A stretch of 64,000 bases of DNA from Planococcus donghaensis (GCF_001687665.2 NZ_CP016543.2:1426001-1490000), one strand, 5' to 3'; shown: positions 28,364-38,260, numbered from the stretch's first letter. Notes: generated from the letters alone by a model not told the origin. Translations and numbers: made by a program.

Positions 28364-30541
28364 ATGAAACCGCCTCAAAAAAGACGCATTTCACTTGCAA
28401 GGGTGAAACTGCAGTCGAACACAGTCTTTCGAATGAATGTCCTGTTTTTCACGATTTTCTTATTGTTTTCTTTGTTGATTTTACGTTTAGGCTTTCTTCA
28501 AATTGTTAAAGGAGAAGATTATGCACGTGCAATCGCAAGAACGGAAGAAGTCCCAGTCAATACAAGTGTTCCAAGAGGACGCATTTTTGACAGCGAAGGA
28601 CGGATTCAAGTTGGCAATAAACCGGTCAATGCCATCACGTACACAGCGATGCAAACGACCAAAAGAGAAGAAATGATGACGGTGGCACGAGAGTTAGCAA
28701 AGCTGATCGAAAAAGACGTTAATAAAGTGACGCTCCGGGATAAACAGGATTTTTATATACAATTGAATACAGAAAGCGCCACGAAAAAAGTGACGGATGA
28801 AGAAAGAGCAGCAATAACAGCTGAAGATATTACCGAAACAGAAAAGCAGCGCAAGCTCGATGCGTTAGTAAGAGAAAAGATCACTGAGGAAGAACTAGCA
28901 AGTTTGTCGGCAGAAGACCTTGAAGTACTGGCAATCTATCGTGAGATGACTTCAGGATATGCACTGACTCCTCAAATGATCAAAAACGAAGATGTCACCG
29001 ATGAAGAGTTTGCTCGTGTGTCGGAACGCTTAACGGACCCGCAATTAAAAGGCGTAAATACCGTGACCGATTGGAAACGGATTAAGTCGAGTGACTTAAC
29101 TATTCTAGGAAGTACGACAACACCGGAAACCGGAATTCCTGCTACCAAGCTGGAATATTACTTAGCACGAGATTATTCTCGTAACGATCGTATTGGCGTA
29201 AGTTTCTTAGAACAACAATACGAAGAAGTGTTGCAAGGTCAAAAATCAGTTGTTAAAAATGTAACCGATGGCCGAGGAAGTGTAATCGAAACGATTCCTG
29301 TGGATGAAGGGGAAGCTGGTAAAGACATTGTTTTATCTGTAGATAGTGAATTACAAAGTGAACTTGAAAAAATTGTAGAAGATAAATTGCTAGAATTAAA
29401 AAAACGCCCGAATTCCGAATTAGTCAAAGACGCTTATTTAGTTATGATGAATCCGCAAACCGGCGAAGTTTTATCAATGGTAGGTAAACGCATTGGCGAA
29501 GATAAAGATGGCAAACAAGTGATTTATGATTATGCATTTGGGACATTTACAGCAGCTCACGAAATGGGTTCAACTGTTAAAGGTGCAACATTATTAACCG
29601 GTTACGCTAAAGGCGCAGTGGAACTCAATGAAGTTCAAATTGATGAACCACTTAAATTTGCTGGAACCGCATTAAAAAAATCCATTTTTAACACAGATCC
29701 ATTTAACCGGATTCCAATGACCGATTTAATGGCGATTGAACGATCTTCAAACGTTTATATGTTTAAAATAGCAATGAAAATTGCAGGAGTCGAATATCAA
29801 TACAATCGCGGATTGTATGTAGCTCCTGAAACGTTTGCTGAAATGCGCAATTCGTATGCGCAATTTGGTTTAGGAGTTAAAACTGGCATTGATTTGCCGA
29901 ACGAAGGAACTGGATATATGGGTGGAACTTCCCCGGGAGCAAAACTACTCGATTTGGCGATTGGTCAGTTTGATACGTATACACCAATGCAGTTAGCTCA
30001 GTATATTTCAACAATTGCAAATGACGGTTACCGGATGGAACCTCATGTGGTGAAAGAAATTCGCAGTGCTTCTACAGACGGAGTGTCACTAGGTCCAATT
30101 GAAACAATTATTGAGCCTAAAATTTTAAATCGTATTAACAATACGCAAGAAGAAATCGAGCAAGTTCAAACCGGTATGCGTAATGTGTATATTGGAAGTT
30201 CAGGTTCAGCGCGTGGTCAATTTAGTGATGCTCCATATACCGCTGCTGGGAAAACCGGAACAGCCGAAGTATATTTCTACGAAAAAGATCATGAACTAAA
30301 CGGAAAATATGCGATTAATATTGCGCATGTTGGATATGCTCCTTTTGAAAATCCGGAAATTGCTTATGCAGTCGTTATACCGTACGTTACGACCGATCCG
30401 AAAAATGTTCCAAGAGCGAACAATGAAATTGCGCGAGCAGCAGCTGATAAATATTTTGAGTTAAAAAGTAAAGAGGTAGTAGAAGAAAGCAATCTAATAA
30501 AACCACCTTATAGTAAAACTGTTGAAGTTGAAGGTGAATAA
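28364..30541 (+). CDS. pbpA: Class B penicillin-binding protein (PbpA/PBP2-type transpeptidase)
   Basis: Peptidoglycan transpeptidase anchored by one N-terminal helix (about residues 20-45). An N-terminal dimerisation domain (PRGRIFD) with a long charged insertion precedes the catalytic domain: SxxK at S403-K406 (STVK), SxN at 461-463 (SSN) and KTG at 630-632 (KTGT). 725 residues. ATG 28364 is preferred, 10 nt after AAAGGAG; TTG 28358 is in frame and closer. Synteny with B. subtilis pbpA (sodA side, pst side) suggests a rod-shape elongation role. Confidence 0.92.
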   Translation: MKPPQKRRISLARVKLQSNTVFRMNVLFFTIFLLFSLLILRLGFLQIVKGEDYARAIARTEEVPVNTSVPRGRIFDSEGRIQVGNKPVNAITYTAMQTTKREEMMTVARELAKLIEKDVNKVTLRDKQDFYIQLNTESATKKVTDEERAAITAEDITETEKQRKLDALVREKITEEELASLSAEDLEVLAIYREMTSGYALTPQMIKNEDVTDEEFARVSERLTDPQLKGVNTVTDWKRIKSSDLTILGSTTTPETGIPATKLEYYLARDYSRNDRIGVSFLEQQYEEVLQGQKSVVKNVTDGRGSVIETIPVDEGEAGKDIVLSVDSELQSELEKIVEDKLLELKKRPNSELVKDAYLVMMNPQTGEVLSMVGKRIGEDKDGKQVIYDYAFGTFTAAHEMGSTVKGATLLTGYAKGAVELNEVQIDEPLKFAGTALKKSIFNTDPFNRIPMTDLMAIERSSNVYMFKIAMKIAGVEYQYNRGLYVAPETFAEMRNSYAQFGLGVKTGIDLPNEGTGYMGGTSPGAKLLDLAIGQFDTYTPMQLAQYISTIANDGYRMEPHVVKEIRSASTDGVSLGPIETIIEPKILNRINNTQEEIEQVQTGMRNVYIGSSGSARGQFSDAPYTAAGKTGTAEVYFYEKDHELNGKYAINIAHVGYAPFENPEIAYAVVIPYVTTDPKNVPRANNEIARAAADKYFELKSKEVVEESNLIKPPYSKTVEVEGE

Positions 30542-30548
30542 ACGATAC

Positions 30549-30595
30549 CCCCAAGGAATTTTTCTTTTCGAGAAATTTTCCTTGGGGCTTTTTTA
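30549..30595 (+). terminator. Terminator after pbpA
   Basis: CCCCAAGGAA (30549-30558) pairs with TTCCTTGGGG (30578-30587), inner AT-rich pairing, then CTTTTTT. Confidence 0.9.
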
Positions 30596-30609
30596 TGTAA
30601 ACAAAGCCA

Positions 30610-30663
30610 TTTACAATTTCTTAACATTGCCTTTATATGTCCTCAACAATCCCTCTATATAGT
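30610..30663 (+). promoter_or_regulatory. PhoP-box array and promoter of pstS
   Basis: Five TTAACA-like hexamers start at exact 11-bp intervals: TTTACA (30610), TTAACA (30621), TTTATA (30632), TCAACA (30643), TCTATA (30654). A -10-like TATAGT lies at 30658-30663 without a good -35, as expected for a PhoP-activated promoter. Phosphate starvation should induce the pst operon through PhoPR. Confidence 0.9.
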
Positions 30664-30705
30664 AGAGAATGTAAACAAACATAATTAATAGGGGGAAACA
30701 ATATA

Positions 30706-31644
30706 ATGAGAAACTGGAAGTTTGCGATGGCGTCAACAATTGTTGGTTCAGCTTTAATGCTTGGTGCATGTGGCAGTACAGATACAGGTCAAGAAACTAG
30801 TTCAGGTGAAGCTGGTGTCGAAGGAACTGTATCTGGCGACGGATCTTCTACTGTAGCACCGATTATGGAAGGTATTGTTGAAGAATATGCTGGAGTACAG
30901 CCGGGTGTTCAAGTTACAGTTGGTACGTCAGGTACCGGTGGTGGATTTGAAAAATTCATCCAAGGCGAAACAGATTTCTCGAATGCTTCTCGCCCTATAA
31001 AAGAAGAAGAAGCAGCAAGTCTTGAAGAAGCTGGCATTGAGTATACAGAATTTCAATTGGCATATGATGGATTATCAGTGGTTGTGAGTCAAGAAAATGA
31101 CTGGGTAGAAGATTTATCAGTAGAAGATTTGAAAAAGCTGTGGGTCGAAGATGGATCAACAAAGAAATGGTCTGATATCAACCCAGAATGGCCAGATGAA
31201 GAAGTGGTATTTTATGCACCAGGAACAGATTCAGGAACTTTCGATTACTTTAATGAAGTGATTCTTGAAGAAGAAGATTTGGTTAGCTCAGCAACTTTGT
31301 CTGAAGATGACAATACGTTAGTGCAAGGGATACAAGCAGATCCAAACGCAATCGGATTTTTCGGTTATGCCTATTACGTTGCAAACCAAGACACGTTAAA
31401 AGTTGTATCAATTGATGGTGTCGAGCCTAACAATGAAACAATTGAGTCAGGTGAGTATGCACCACTGTCACGCCCATTGTTCACATATGCTAATAATGCA
31501 TCACTTACAGATAACGAAGCAGCATACGATTTCATGACATATACGCTAGAAAATGCAGGGGCAATGGCTGATGCTGTTGGTTATGTAGCTTTGCCACAAG
31601 AAGGTTATGACGAAGGCTTAACAGAATTAGAAGCGTTGAAATAA
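30706..31644 (+). CDS. pstS: Phosphate ABC transporter substrate-binding lipoprotein PstS
   Basis: Captures phosphate outside the membrane for the Pst importer. The signal peptide ends in the lipobox LGAC (Cys about residue 23), so the mature protein is lipid-anchored. Phosphate-contact loops are GDGSSTVAP, GTSGTGGG and PGTDSGTFDYF. Mature sequence is strongly acidic. First gene of pstSCAB-phoU, behind the PhoP boxes and a GGGGG ribosome site. Confidence 0.95.
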   Translation: MRNWKFAMASTIVGSALMLGACGSTDTGQETSSGEAGVEGTVSGDGSSTVAPIMEGIVEEYAGVQPGVQVTVGTSGTGGGFEKFIQGETDFSNASRPIKEEEAASLEEAGIEYTEFQLAYDGLSVVVSQENDWVEDLSVEDLKKLWVEDGSTKKWSDINPEWPDEEVVFYAPGTDSGTFDYFNEVILEEEDLVSSATLSEDDNTLVQGIQADPNAIGFFGYAYYVANQDTLKVVSIDGVEPNNETIESGEYAPLSRPLFTYANNASLTDNEAAYDFMTYTLENAGAMADAVGYVALPQEGYDEGLTELEALK

Positions 31645-31673
31645 TAACAAGAACCAGTCTAGTTTAGTCTGAG

Positions 31674-31699
31674 GGTGAGCAGCCACTGCTCGCCTTTTG
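31674..31699 (+). promoter_or_regulatory. Intercistronic hairpin between pstS and pstC
   Basis: GGTGAGCAG (31674-31682) pairs with CTGCTCGCC (31686-31694), loop CCA, one wobble, followed by TTTTGC. It may stabilise the pstS 3' end or partly terminate, giving more pstS than downstream message. Confidence 0.65.
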
Positions 31700-31719
31700 C
31701 GGTTGAAAGGGGATTCTAT

Positions 31720-32646
31720 ATGCGACCATCTGTACAGGAAATGATCGCAAGTTCAAATGGCAAGAAAAACAAAAAAGTAATCGAGAAAATTATGCCGGTT
31801 CTTTTGTTTTTGATTGCTTCAGTTTCGGTTTTGACATCTGTTGGGATCGTTGTAACATTAATCGTGGAAACCATCACGTTTTTCACGCGTGTACCATTTT
31901 TTGATTTTATTTTTGGCACCACGTGGTTGCCGTTTTCAAATAAAGATGCCCAATTTGGCATTTTGCCGCTCATCGTCGGTACCTTAAAAGTTACGTTAAT
32001 CGCAACGGTTGTCGCGGTACCAATCGGTATTTCAGCAGCCATTTATTTGAGTGAGTATGCCAGCGAAAATGTTCGACGCATTTTAAAGCCGATTCTTGAA
32101 GTATTAGCAGGTGTTCCAACAATTGTTTACGGATTTTTTGCGCTAACATTTGTCACACCGATTCTTCAATCGGTATTTCCAGAGATTAAAATTTTCAACG
32201 CGATTTCACCCGGAATTGTTGTAGGAATTATGATTATTCCAATGATCGCTTCTTTGTCAGAAGATGCCATGTCTTCTGTGCCGAAAAGTATACGAGAAGG
32301 CGCATTAGCGATGGGTTCAACAAAATTTGAAGTGGCTTGGAAAATAACTGTACCAGCCGCGTTATCAGGAATCATTGCATCGGTGGTGTTAGCTGTATCG
32401 AGAGCAATCGGAGAAACCATGATTGTCTCACTTGCAGCCGGCTCCACACCAAGATTTGATGGGGACTTTACCGGTTCAATCCAAACGATGACTGCTTATA
32501 TCGTACAAGTATCAAAAGGGGATGCTGGATACGGAACAACGATTTATTATTCCATCTACGCAGTCGGCTTCACGCTGTTTGTCTTTACGATGCTTATGAA
32601 TATCCTCGCCGGCTACGTCTCAAAACGTTTCAGGGAGGAATATTAA
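31720..32646 (+). CDS. pstC: Phosphate ABC transporter permease PstC
   Basis: Membrane subunit of the Pst phosphate importer, partner of PstA. About six hydrophobic helices are seen. The ABC permease EAA-type loop reads EGALAMGSTKFEVAWKITVP and contacts the ATPase. ATG 31720 (MRPSVQEM) follows AAAGGGGA; the frame also extends to 31675 with no ribosome site. 308 aa. Confidence 0.94.
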   Translation: MRPSVQEMIASSNGKKNKKVIEKIMPVLLFLIASVSVLTSVGIVVTLIVETITFFTRVPFFDFIFGTTWLPFSNKDAQFGILPLIVGTLKVTLIATVVAVPIGISAAIYLSEYASENVRRILKPILEVLAGVPTIVYGFFALTFVTPILQSVFPEIKIFNAISPGIVVGIMIIPMIASLSEDAMSSVPKSIREGALAMGSTKFEVAWKITVPAALSGIIASVVLAVSRAIGETMIVSLAAGSTPRFDGDFTGSIQTMTAYIVQVSKGDAGYGTTIYYSIYAVGFTLFVFTMLMNILAGYVSKRFREEY

Positions 32647-32647
32647 T

Positions 32648-33526
32648 ATGAGATATATTGAACAGCAAGCAGTTGTCAAACGGATGAATGGAAGATTAAT
32701 CGCCAACAACATCTTTAAATATCTATTTTTAGCCGCTACATTAGTCGCATTAGTAGCATTGGTTATTTTACTTTACCGGATTGTTTCTCAAGGAATGGGA
32801 CATTTATCCATTGAATTTTTAACGAACTTTGCTTCGCGTTTTCCAGAAAAGGCAGGGATTAAAGCAGCACTTGTTGGTTCGCTATGGTTGATGCTGGTTG
32901 TGGCACCGACTTCAATTATTTTGGGTGTAGGTTCAGCCATTTACCTGGAGGAATATGCCAAACAAAACCGCATCACCACATTTATCCGCATGAATATTTC
33001 TAATTTGGCGGGTGTACCATCTGTAGTGTTTGGGTTACTGGGATTAACGATCTTTGTACGGGCAATGGCTTTAGGAAACAGTATTTTAGCAGCTGGTTTT
33101 ACAATGAGTTTATTGATTTTGCCGGTAATCGTTGTGGGTGCGCAAGAAGCAATTCGTTCGGTTCCTAATGAACTTCGTGATGCATCATTTGGCATGGGAG
33201 CTACCAAGTGGCAAACAATTGTCAAAATTATATTGCCTGCCGCTATACCTGGTATTTTAACAGGAAGTATTTTAGCCTTATCACGAGCTATCGGAGAAAC
33301 AGCACCGTTAATCGTTATTGGTGTTCCGGTTATTATTCAGTTTTTACCGGTAGGAGTTATGGATACATTTACTGCTCTGCCGATGCAAATTTATGATTGG
33401 TCAAGTCGTCCACAACCAGAGTTTCAAACTGTGGCAGCCGCAGGAATCATGGTATTAATGGCAGTCCTGCTGTTCATGAATTCTATCGCAGTTATTATTC
33501 GCAACAAATTCGACAAACGCTATTAA
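32648..33526 (+). CDS. pstA: Phosphate ABC transporter permease PstA
   Basis: Second membrane subunit of the Pst importer. Six predicted helices and the cytoplasmic coupling loop [21 protein letters not shown] are present, closely related in layout to PstC. It begins one base after the pstC stop, with AGGGAGG overlapping the pstC end, so translation is coupled. 292 aa, normal length. Confidence 0.94.
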   Translation: MRYIEQQAVVKRMNGRLIANNIFKYLFLAATLVALVALVILLYRIVSQGMGHLSIEFLTNFASRFPEKAGIKAALVGSLWLMLVVAPTSIILGVGSAIYLEEYAKQNRITTFIRMNISNLAGVPSVVFGLLGLTIFVRAMALGNSILAAGFTMSLLILPVIVVGAQEAIRSVPNELRDASFGMGATKWQTIVKIILPAAIPGILTGSILALSRAIGETAPLIVIGVPVIIQFLPVGVMDTFTALPMQIYDWSSRPQPEFQTVAAAGIMVLMAVLLFMNSIAVIIRNKFDKRY

Positions 33527-33554
33527 CGCTAATTATGTGGAAGGGGTTCTGCAA

Positions 33555-34367
33555 ATGACCACCATCGTTACGGAAAAAGCACTAACAGAAGAACTAGTTA
33601 ATGATTCAGCTAAAAAAGCTGTCTATGAAACAAATCAGCTTAACCTTTGGTACGGAGCAAACCATGCATTGAAGAATATTGATTTGGAAATTATGGAAAA
33701 CGAAGTAACTGCGATTATTGGGCCTTCAGGGTGCGGCAAGTCGACTTACTTGAAGACGTTGAATCGCATGGTAGAGTTGGTCCCTTCAGTCAAGACTTCT
33801 GGAGAAATCCTTTATAGAGGTCGTAATATTTTTGATAATGATTACGGCGTTGAAGAACTGCGTACTCGTGTAGGAATGGTTTTCCAAAAGCCGAATCCAT
33901 TCCCGAAATCGATTTACGATAATATCGCATATGGACCGCGTATCCACGGCATCAAAAACAAGAAAATTCTTGATGAAATTGTTGAAAAAAGTTTACGAGG
34001 AGCGGCTATTTGGGATGAAGTAAAAGATCGCTTGAACGAAAATGCTTATAGTATCTCGGGCGGGCAGCAACAACGAATCTGTATCGCACGCGCACTTGCA
34101 ATCGAACCTGATGTGATTTTGATGGATGAGCCAACCTCAGCACTTGATCCAATTTCAACATTAAAAGTTGAAGAATTGGTTCAGGAATTGAAAAAAGACT
34201 ATAGCATCATCATTGTGACGCACAATATGCAACAAGCAGCTCGTATTTCGGACAAAACAGCATTTTTCCTTAATGGAGAAGTAATAGAATATGATAAAAC
34301 AGATACCATTTTTTCAAATCCTTCCGATAAACGTACGGAAGATTATATTTCAGGTAGATTTGGATAA
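33555..34367 (+). CDS. pstB: Phosphate ABC transporter ATP-binding protein PstB
   Basis: ATPase that powers phosphate import. Walker [11 protein letters not shown]-loop FQKPNPFP (the PstB-type form), signature SGGQQQR, Walker [13 protein letters not shown] and H-loop VTHN are complete. ATG 33555 lies 8 nt after GGAAGGGG; a GTG at 33537 is in frame but precedes the ribosome site. 270 aa. Confidence 0.95.
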   Translation: MTTIVTEKALTEELVNDSAKKAVYETNQLNLWYGANHALKNIDLEIMENEVTAIIGPSGCGKSTYLKTLNRMVELVPSVKTSGEILYRGRNIFDNDYGVEELRTRVGMVFQKPNPFPKSIYDNIAYGPRIHGIKNKKILDEIVEKSLRGAAIWDEVKDRLNENAYSISGGQQQRICIARALAIEPDVILMDEPTSALDPISTLKVEELVQELKKDYSIIIVTHNMQQAARISDKTAFFLNGEVIEYDKTDTIFSNPSDKRTEDYISGRFG

Positions 34368-34384
34368 CCAAGGAGGCGGACCGT

Positions 34385-35044
34385 TTGTCAGTACGCGAAA
34401 GATTTGAGTTTGAGTTAAATTCCGCTCAAGAGGAATTGATAACGTTAAGCACGATGGCAGTGAATGCGTTGAACAAATCAGTAGAAGCACTTGTTACACA
34501 AGATATCGATGCAGCACTTGAAGTGATTGAAGACGATACAGAAATCAATCAACTAGAAGAATTTATCAATGACCGAGTAATCTTGTTAATTGCGAAGCAA
34601 TCGCCGGTCGCTACTGATTTGAGACGGTTGATTGTTACAATAAAAGTAGCATCGGATATGGAACGAGTTGGAGATTATGCAGTTAATATCGCCAAAGAGA
34701 CAATCCGCATCGGCAACCAAGAGTTGTTGCCTCAAATCGAACAAATTCTGCAAATGAAAAAATTAGCGGTTGCCATGCTGCATCAAGTTATCGATGCCTT
34801 TGTAGAAGAAGATATTGTCAAAGCAAAAGAAATTGCAGAACTTGACGATCAAGTCGACGATTTATACGGCGATGTAATTCGTAAACTAATCCAAGCAGGT
34901 GGAGAAAATCCAGATAAGCTTGGTCAAATTACGCAATTAGCATTTATCAGTCGTTATATGGAACGTTCTGCTGACCACGCCACTAATATTGCCGAGCAAT
35001 TATTTTACTTAGTACGCGGTCGTCACTATGATTTAAACAAATAA
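34385..35044 (+). CDS. phoU: Phosphate signalling complex protein PhoU
   Basis: Helical-bundle regulator that links Pst transporter state to the PhoR kinase in many bacteria. The two PhoU repeats each carry the metal-binding E/DxxxD motif, as in DMERVGDYAVNIA (first) and YMERSADHATNIAEQ (second). Start is TTG 34385 behind AAGGAGG, 17 nt after pstB. 219 aa. Bacillus itself lacks phoU in its pst operon; its presence here resembles Staphylococcus and other Gram-positives. Confidence 0.93.
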   Translation: MSVRERFEFELNSAQEELITLSTMAVNALNKSVEALVTQDIDAALEVIEDDTEINQLEEFINDRVILLIAKQSPVATDLRRLIVTIKVASDMERVGDYAVNIAKETIRIGNQELLPQIEQILQMKKLAVAMLHQVIDAFVEEDIVKAKEIAELDDQVDDLYGDVIRKLIQAGGENPDKLGQITQLAFISRYMERSADHATNIAEQLFYLVRGRHYDLNK

Positions 35045-35068
35045 TAAGTATCTTCAATCGTTCAAAAT

Positions 35069-35106
35069 AAGATGCCGGAAGCGAAAAGCTACCGGTCTTC
35101 TTTTTT
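35069..35106 (+). terminator. Terminator after phoU
   Basis: Imperfect stem AAGA-TG-CCGG-A-AGC with GCT-A-CCGG-TCTT (2-nt bulge, one mismatch) followed by CTTTTTT. Confidence 0.75.
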
Positions 35107-35141
35107 ATTTAAAAAGGTTCAATATTATTGGAGTTTTACAG

Positions 35142-35169
35142 TAGACTTTATGTTGAAATATGCTATAAT
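35142..35169 (+). promoter_or_regulatory. rpmG promoter
   Basis: TAGACT (35142-35147), 16-nt spacer, extended -10 TGCTATAAT ending at 35169. Confidence 0.6.
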
Positions 35170-35232
35170 AATTAAGTCGTATAGATCACGCTTATTTACA
35201 AATGATCTTTGAAAGAATTAGGAGGGATACCG

Positions 35233-35382
35233 ATGCGTGTTAACATCACTTTAGCTTGTACAGAATGTAGCGAACGTAACTACAGCACTGTTAAAAATAA
35301 GCGCAACAACCCTGAGCGTCTTGAAATGAAAAAATATTGCTCACGTGAAAAGAAAATGACAGTACACCGTGAAACGAAGTAA
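35233..35382 (+). CDS. rpmG: 50S ribosomal protein L33
   Basis: Small large-subunit protein near the E site, 49 residues: begins [12 protein letters not shown] and ends [10 protein letters not shown]. One CxxC pair (CTEC) and one further Cys in KKYCSREK are visible, so only three of the four cysteines of a full zinc ribbon are present. GGAGGG precedes ATG 35233. It has its own promoter and terminator. Confidence 0.95.
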   Translation: MRVNITLACTECSERNYSTVKNKRNNPERLEMKKYCSREKKMTVHRETK

Positions 35383-35392
35383 TTCATTGATT

Positions 35393-35430
35393 GCCAAAAC
35401 CTCATACAGGTTTTGGCTTTTTTCTTTTTA
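35393..35430 (+). terminator. Terminator after rpmG
   Basis: 10-bp stem GCCAAAACCT/AGGTTTTGGC, then TTTTTTCTTTTT. Confidence 0.9.
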
Positions 35431-35447
35431 AAGGAGAAGATATCGAT

Positions 35448-36023
35448 ATGGATAAAAAAACGCAACGCAACCAAGTACTAGCAATGCTTACGCAAATGAC
35501 TGCGGATCAATATAACAATAAATCGCAAGCAATTATAAATCGATTAATGAAAGATCCCGTATTTTTATCAGCAACAACTATCGGATTAACCATATCAGCA
35601 TTTCCTGAAGTAGATACAATCGCTTTAATAGAAAAAAGTTGGGCGGCAGGCAAACAAGTAGCTGTTCCTAAATGTTTTTCAGCAAGCCGCACGATGGACT
35701 TTCGAATTATTGAGCATTTCGAGCAACTGGAAACAGTTTACATGAAACTAAAAGAACCGATTGTCACCACGACAACTTACATAAACCCTGACCAAATCGA
35801 CTTATTAATCGTACCGGGTATAGTTTTTTCAAAAAAAGGCTTTCGAATTGGATTTGGTGGCGGCTATTATGATCGCTTTTTAGCTAACTATTCGGGTGAG
35901 ACTCGTTCGTTAGCATTTGACTGTCAAATTGCAGAAGAAATTCCCGTTGAAGCACATGACTTGCCGGTTAACGGTATTTATACAGAAAGTGGTTTTATCG
36001 ATTTAAAGGCGGTGGACAAATGA
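35448..36023 (+). CDS. yqgN: 5-formyltetrahydrofolate cyclo-ligase
   Basis: ATP-dependent conversion of 5-formyl-THF to 5,10-methenyl-THF, returning a storage folate to the one-carbon pool. The family signature FRIGFGGGYYDRFL (about residues 133-146) includes the nucleotide/phosphate-binding glycine run; LLIVPGIVFSKKG precedes it. ATG 35448 follows AAAGGAG; the open frame upstream to 35391 crosses the rpmG terminator and is not used. The stop overlaps the next start (ATGA). Confidence 0.93.
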   Translation: MDKKTQRNQVLAMLTQMTADQYNNKSQAIINRLMKDPVFLSATTIGLTISAFPEVDTIALIEKSWAAGKQVAVPKCFSASRTMDFRIIEHFEQLETVYMKLKEPIVTTTTYINPDQIDLLIVPGIVFSKKGFRIGFGGGYYDRFLANYSGETRSLAFDCQIAEEIPVEAHDLPVNGIYTESGFIDLKAVDK

Positions 36024-36217
36024 AAAACTTATATGATGTTATGCAATTACTAAAGCGTTACGGGACTGTTATTTATACAGCTGATTACAGTGCAGATATT
36101 GGGTTAATGGAAGAAGAAATCAAGGAGTTGTATCGTCTGCAATTTATTACAGCGAAAGAATTTGCGACAGCTATGCTCATTTTGCGCCACAAAAAATCCG
36201 AATATGATAAAAAATAA
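36020..36217 (+). CDS. yqgQ: YqgQ family protein (DUF910)
   Basis: Small 65-residue soluble helical protein whose pattern YDVMQLLKRYGTVIYT...LMEEEIKELY...ILRHKK matches B. subtilis YqgQ, proposed from structure to bind single-stranded nucleic acid. Function is not established. Its ATG overlaps the upstream stop by 4 nt, so it is co-translated with the folate enzyme. In B. subtilis gluP (rhomboid) lies between these two genes; here it is absent. Confidence 0.85.
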   Translation: MKNLYDVMQLLKRYGTVIYTADYSADIGLMEEEIKELYRLQFITAKEFATAMLILRHKKSEYDKK

Positions 36218-36351
36218 ATTCGTTTTGCGAAACTTTTAATTGTTTTATTCGTCTAAAATAAGGGTAATTACTTCAATTGACTACAAAAATCTTTTATACT
36301 GAACTATTATGATAAACGTGAATAACAAATAGAATAGGAGGATGTCTAGTA

Positions 36352-38256
36352 ATGTTGAAAAAAGAATGGCCAAAGCACACAGTCCTGGCAATTGCCATTA
36401 TCGCCACTTGGCTAAAAACATATATCGTTTACAAAACAAGTTTTTCAATTACTATTGAAAATTTGTTACAAGAGTTTATCTTGTTTATTAATCCATTAAG
36501 CATGTTGTTGTTTGTTTATGGAATTTCCTTGTTCTTTAAAAGTGACAAAGTTAAAAATATCTATTTACTGTCGGTTGCAGTTGTAACCTCTATCGTGCTC
36601 TACGGAAACGTTGCATTTTACCGATTTTTCAATGACTTTATCACCTTGCCTGTATTGTTTCAAACCGATAATTTCGGAGATTTAGGATCCAGTGCAGCAG
36701 CTAGTGTGTTTTGGACAGATCTTCTTTATTTTGCAGATGTCCTTGTTATTCTACTGGCTATTAAATTTATTAAACTAAAACCGAGCAAAGCAAAATCTCA
36801 ATCAGTACAACGCAAAGCTTATTATATTTTGGCGTTGGCAGTGCTATTTTTCAATTTAGGATTGGCAGAGGCAGAACGTCCACAATTATTAACACGCAGC
36901 TTTGATCGTGAAATGCTAGTGAAAAACTTAGGAATGTACAATTATCATTTATACGATATTTACATTCAGTCAAAATCACAAGCACAACGTGCATTAGCTG
37001 ATGGCTCGGAATTGGTAGAGGCGAACAGTTATGTACGTGCTAACCAAATCGAACCTTCTACAGAAATGAAGGGAATTGCTGAAGGACGCAATTTAATTGT
37101 TGTGACGTTGGAATCGTTACAGAGTTTTGTGATTAACGAAGAAATGAATGGGCAAACCATTACACCGTTTATGAACTCGCTAACTGAAGACGAAGACACC
37201 ATTTATTTTGAAAACTTCTATCACCAAACGGGGTTAGGCAAAACTTCGGATTCAGAATTCTTGCTTGAAAACTCACTTTACCCGTTAAGTGGTGGAGCAG
37301 TATTCTTTACGCATAGTGGAAACACATTCAACTCAATGGCAGAAAGCCTTGGTAGTGAAGGCTATGCAACAAACGTTCAACATGCTAACACAAAGAGCTT
37401 TTGGAATCGCGATATCATGTACGAATCGTTAAATGTTGACGAATTTTACGATGTGGAAAGTTTTGAAGTTGAGGATGGTCAAGCGGTAAACTGGGGCATG
37501 AAAGATGTGCCATTTATGGAACAATCTGTTGAGCATATGACTGAAATGCCGCAACCTTTTTATAGTCGTTTGTTAACTTTAACAAACCACCATCCGTTTA
37601 CATTGGATGAAGAAGATAAGTTGATCGATGAATACGACTCAAATTCTGGAACGTTAAATCGCTATTTTCAAACATCGCGTTATTTAGATGAAGCAGTAAA
37701 AGTTCTTTTTGATGAGTTAAAAGACCAAGGCTTATACGAAAACTCGATTATTGTGATGTACGGCGACCATTATGGGATTTCTGAAAATCATAACGAGGCC
37801 ATGTCTCAATATCTTGGCGAAGAAGTAACGCCATTTACAGCTGCTGAATTGCAGAAAGTCCCTTTCTTTGTTCATATTCCAGGATACGGCAAAGGATATG
37901 TAGAGGATGAAATAAGCGGACAAGTTGATATGCGTCCAACAATCATGAACCTACTGAACATTGATACGTCAAAAGACATTCAGTTTGGCGGCGACCTTTT
38001 CTCGGAAGAACATGAAGAATTTGCGATTTTCCGTGATGGCCGTTTTGTTACAGATGAAGTCGTTTATGCAGGGAATGTATGTTATGACAAGGAAACAGGG
38101 GAACAGACCGACCAAGAACTATGTGCGCCATATATTGAACGTGCATTTACAGAACTTGAATATTCGGAGTCGATCATTAATGGAGATTTATTGCGTTTCT
38201 ACGACGAAGAAGATGGTCAGTTAACAACAATTCCAGATGTCGAATTAAAACAATAA
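36352..38256 (+). CDS. ltaS: LTA synthase family protein (LtaS/YqgS type)
   Basis: Polymerises glycerol phosphate from phosphatidylglycerol on the outer leaflet (lipoteichoic acid synthase or LTA primase family). Five N-terminal membrane helices (about residues 10-180) precede an extracellular sulfatase-like domain. Likely catalytic and Mn-binding residues are E254 (TLES), T298 (GKTSDSE), D472 and H473 (GDHYG), nearly the same positions as in S. aureus LtaS. Two Cys near the C-terminus (CYDKETG... ELC) could form a disulfide. Synteny favours a YqgS paralogue; other paralogues outside the window cannot be excluded. Confidence 0.92.
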   Translation: MLKKEWPKHTVLAIAIIATWLKTYIVYKTSFSITIENLLQEFILFINPLSMLLFVYGISLFFKSDKVKNIYLLSVAVVTSIVLYGNVAFYRFFNDFITLPVLFQTDNFGDLGSSAAASVFWTDLLYFADVLVILLAIKFIKLKPSKAKSQSVQRKAYYILALAVLFFNLGLAEAERPQLLTRSFDREMLVKNLGMYNYHLYDIYIQSKSQAQRALADGSELVEANSYVRANQIEPSTEMKGIAEGRNLIVVTLESLQSFVINEEMNGQTITPFMNSLTEDEDTIYFENFYHQTGLGKTSDSEFLLENSLYPLSGGAVFFTHSGNTFNSMAESLGSEGYATNVQHANTKSFWNRDIMYESLNVDEFYDVESFEVEDGQAVNWGMKDVPFMEQSVEHMTEMPQPFYSRLLTLTNHHPFTLDEEDKLIDEYDSNSGTLNRYFQTSRYLDEAVKVLFDELKDQGLYENSIIVMYGDHYGISENHNEAMSQYLGEEVTPFTAAELQKVPFFVHIPGYGKGYVEDEISGQVDMRPTIMNLLNIDTSKDIQFGGDLFSEEHEEFAIFRDGRFVTDEVVYAGNVCYDKETGEQTDQELCAPYIERAFTELEYSESIINGDLLRFYDEEDGQLTTIPDVELKQ

Positions 38257-38260
38257 ATAA

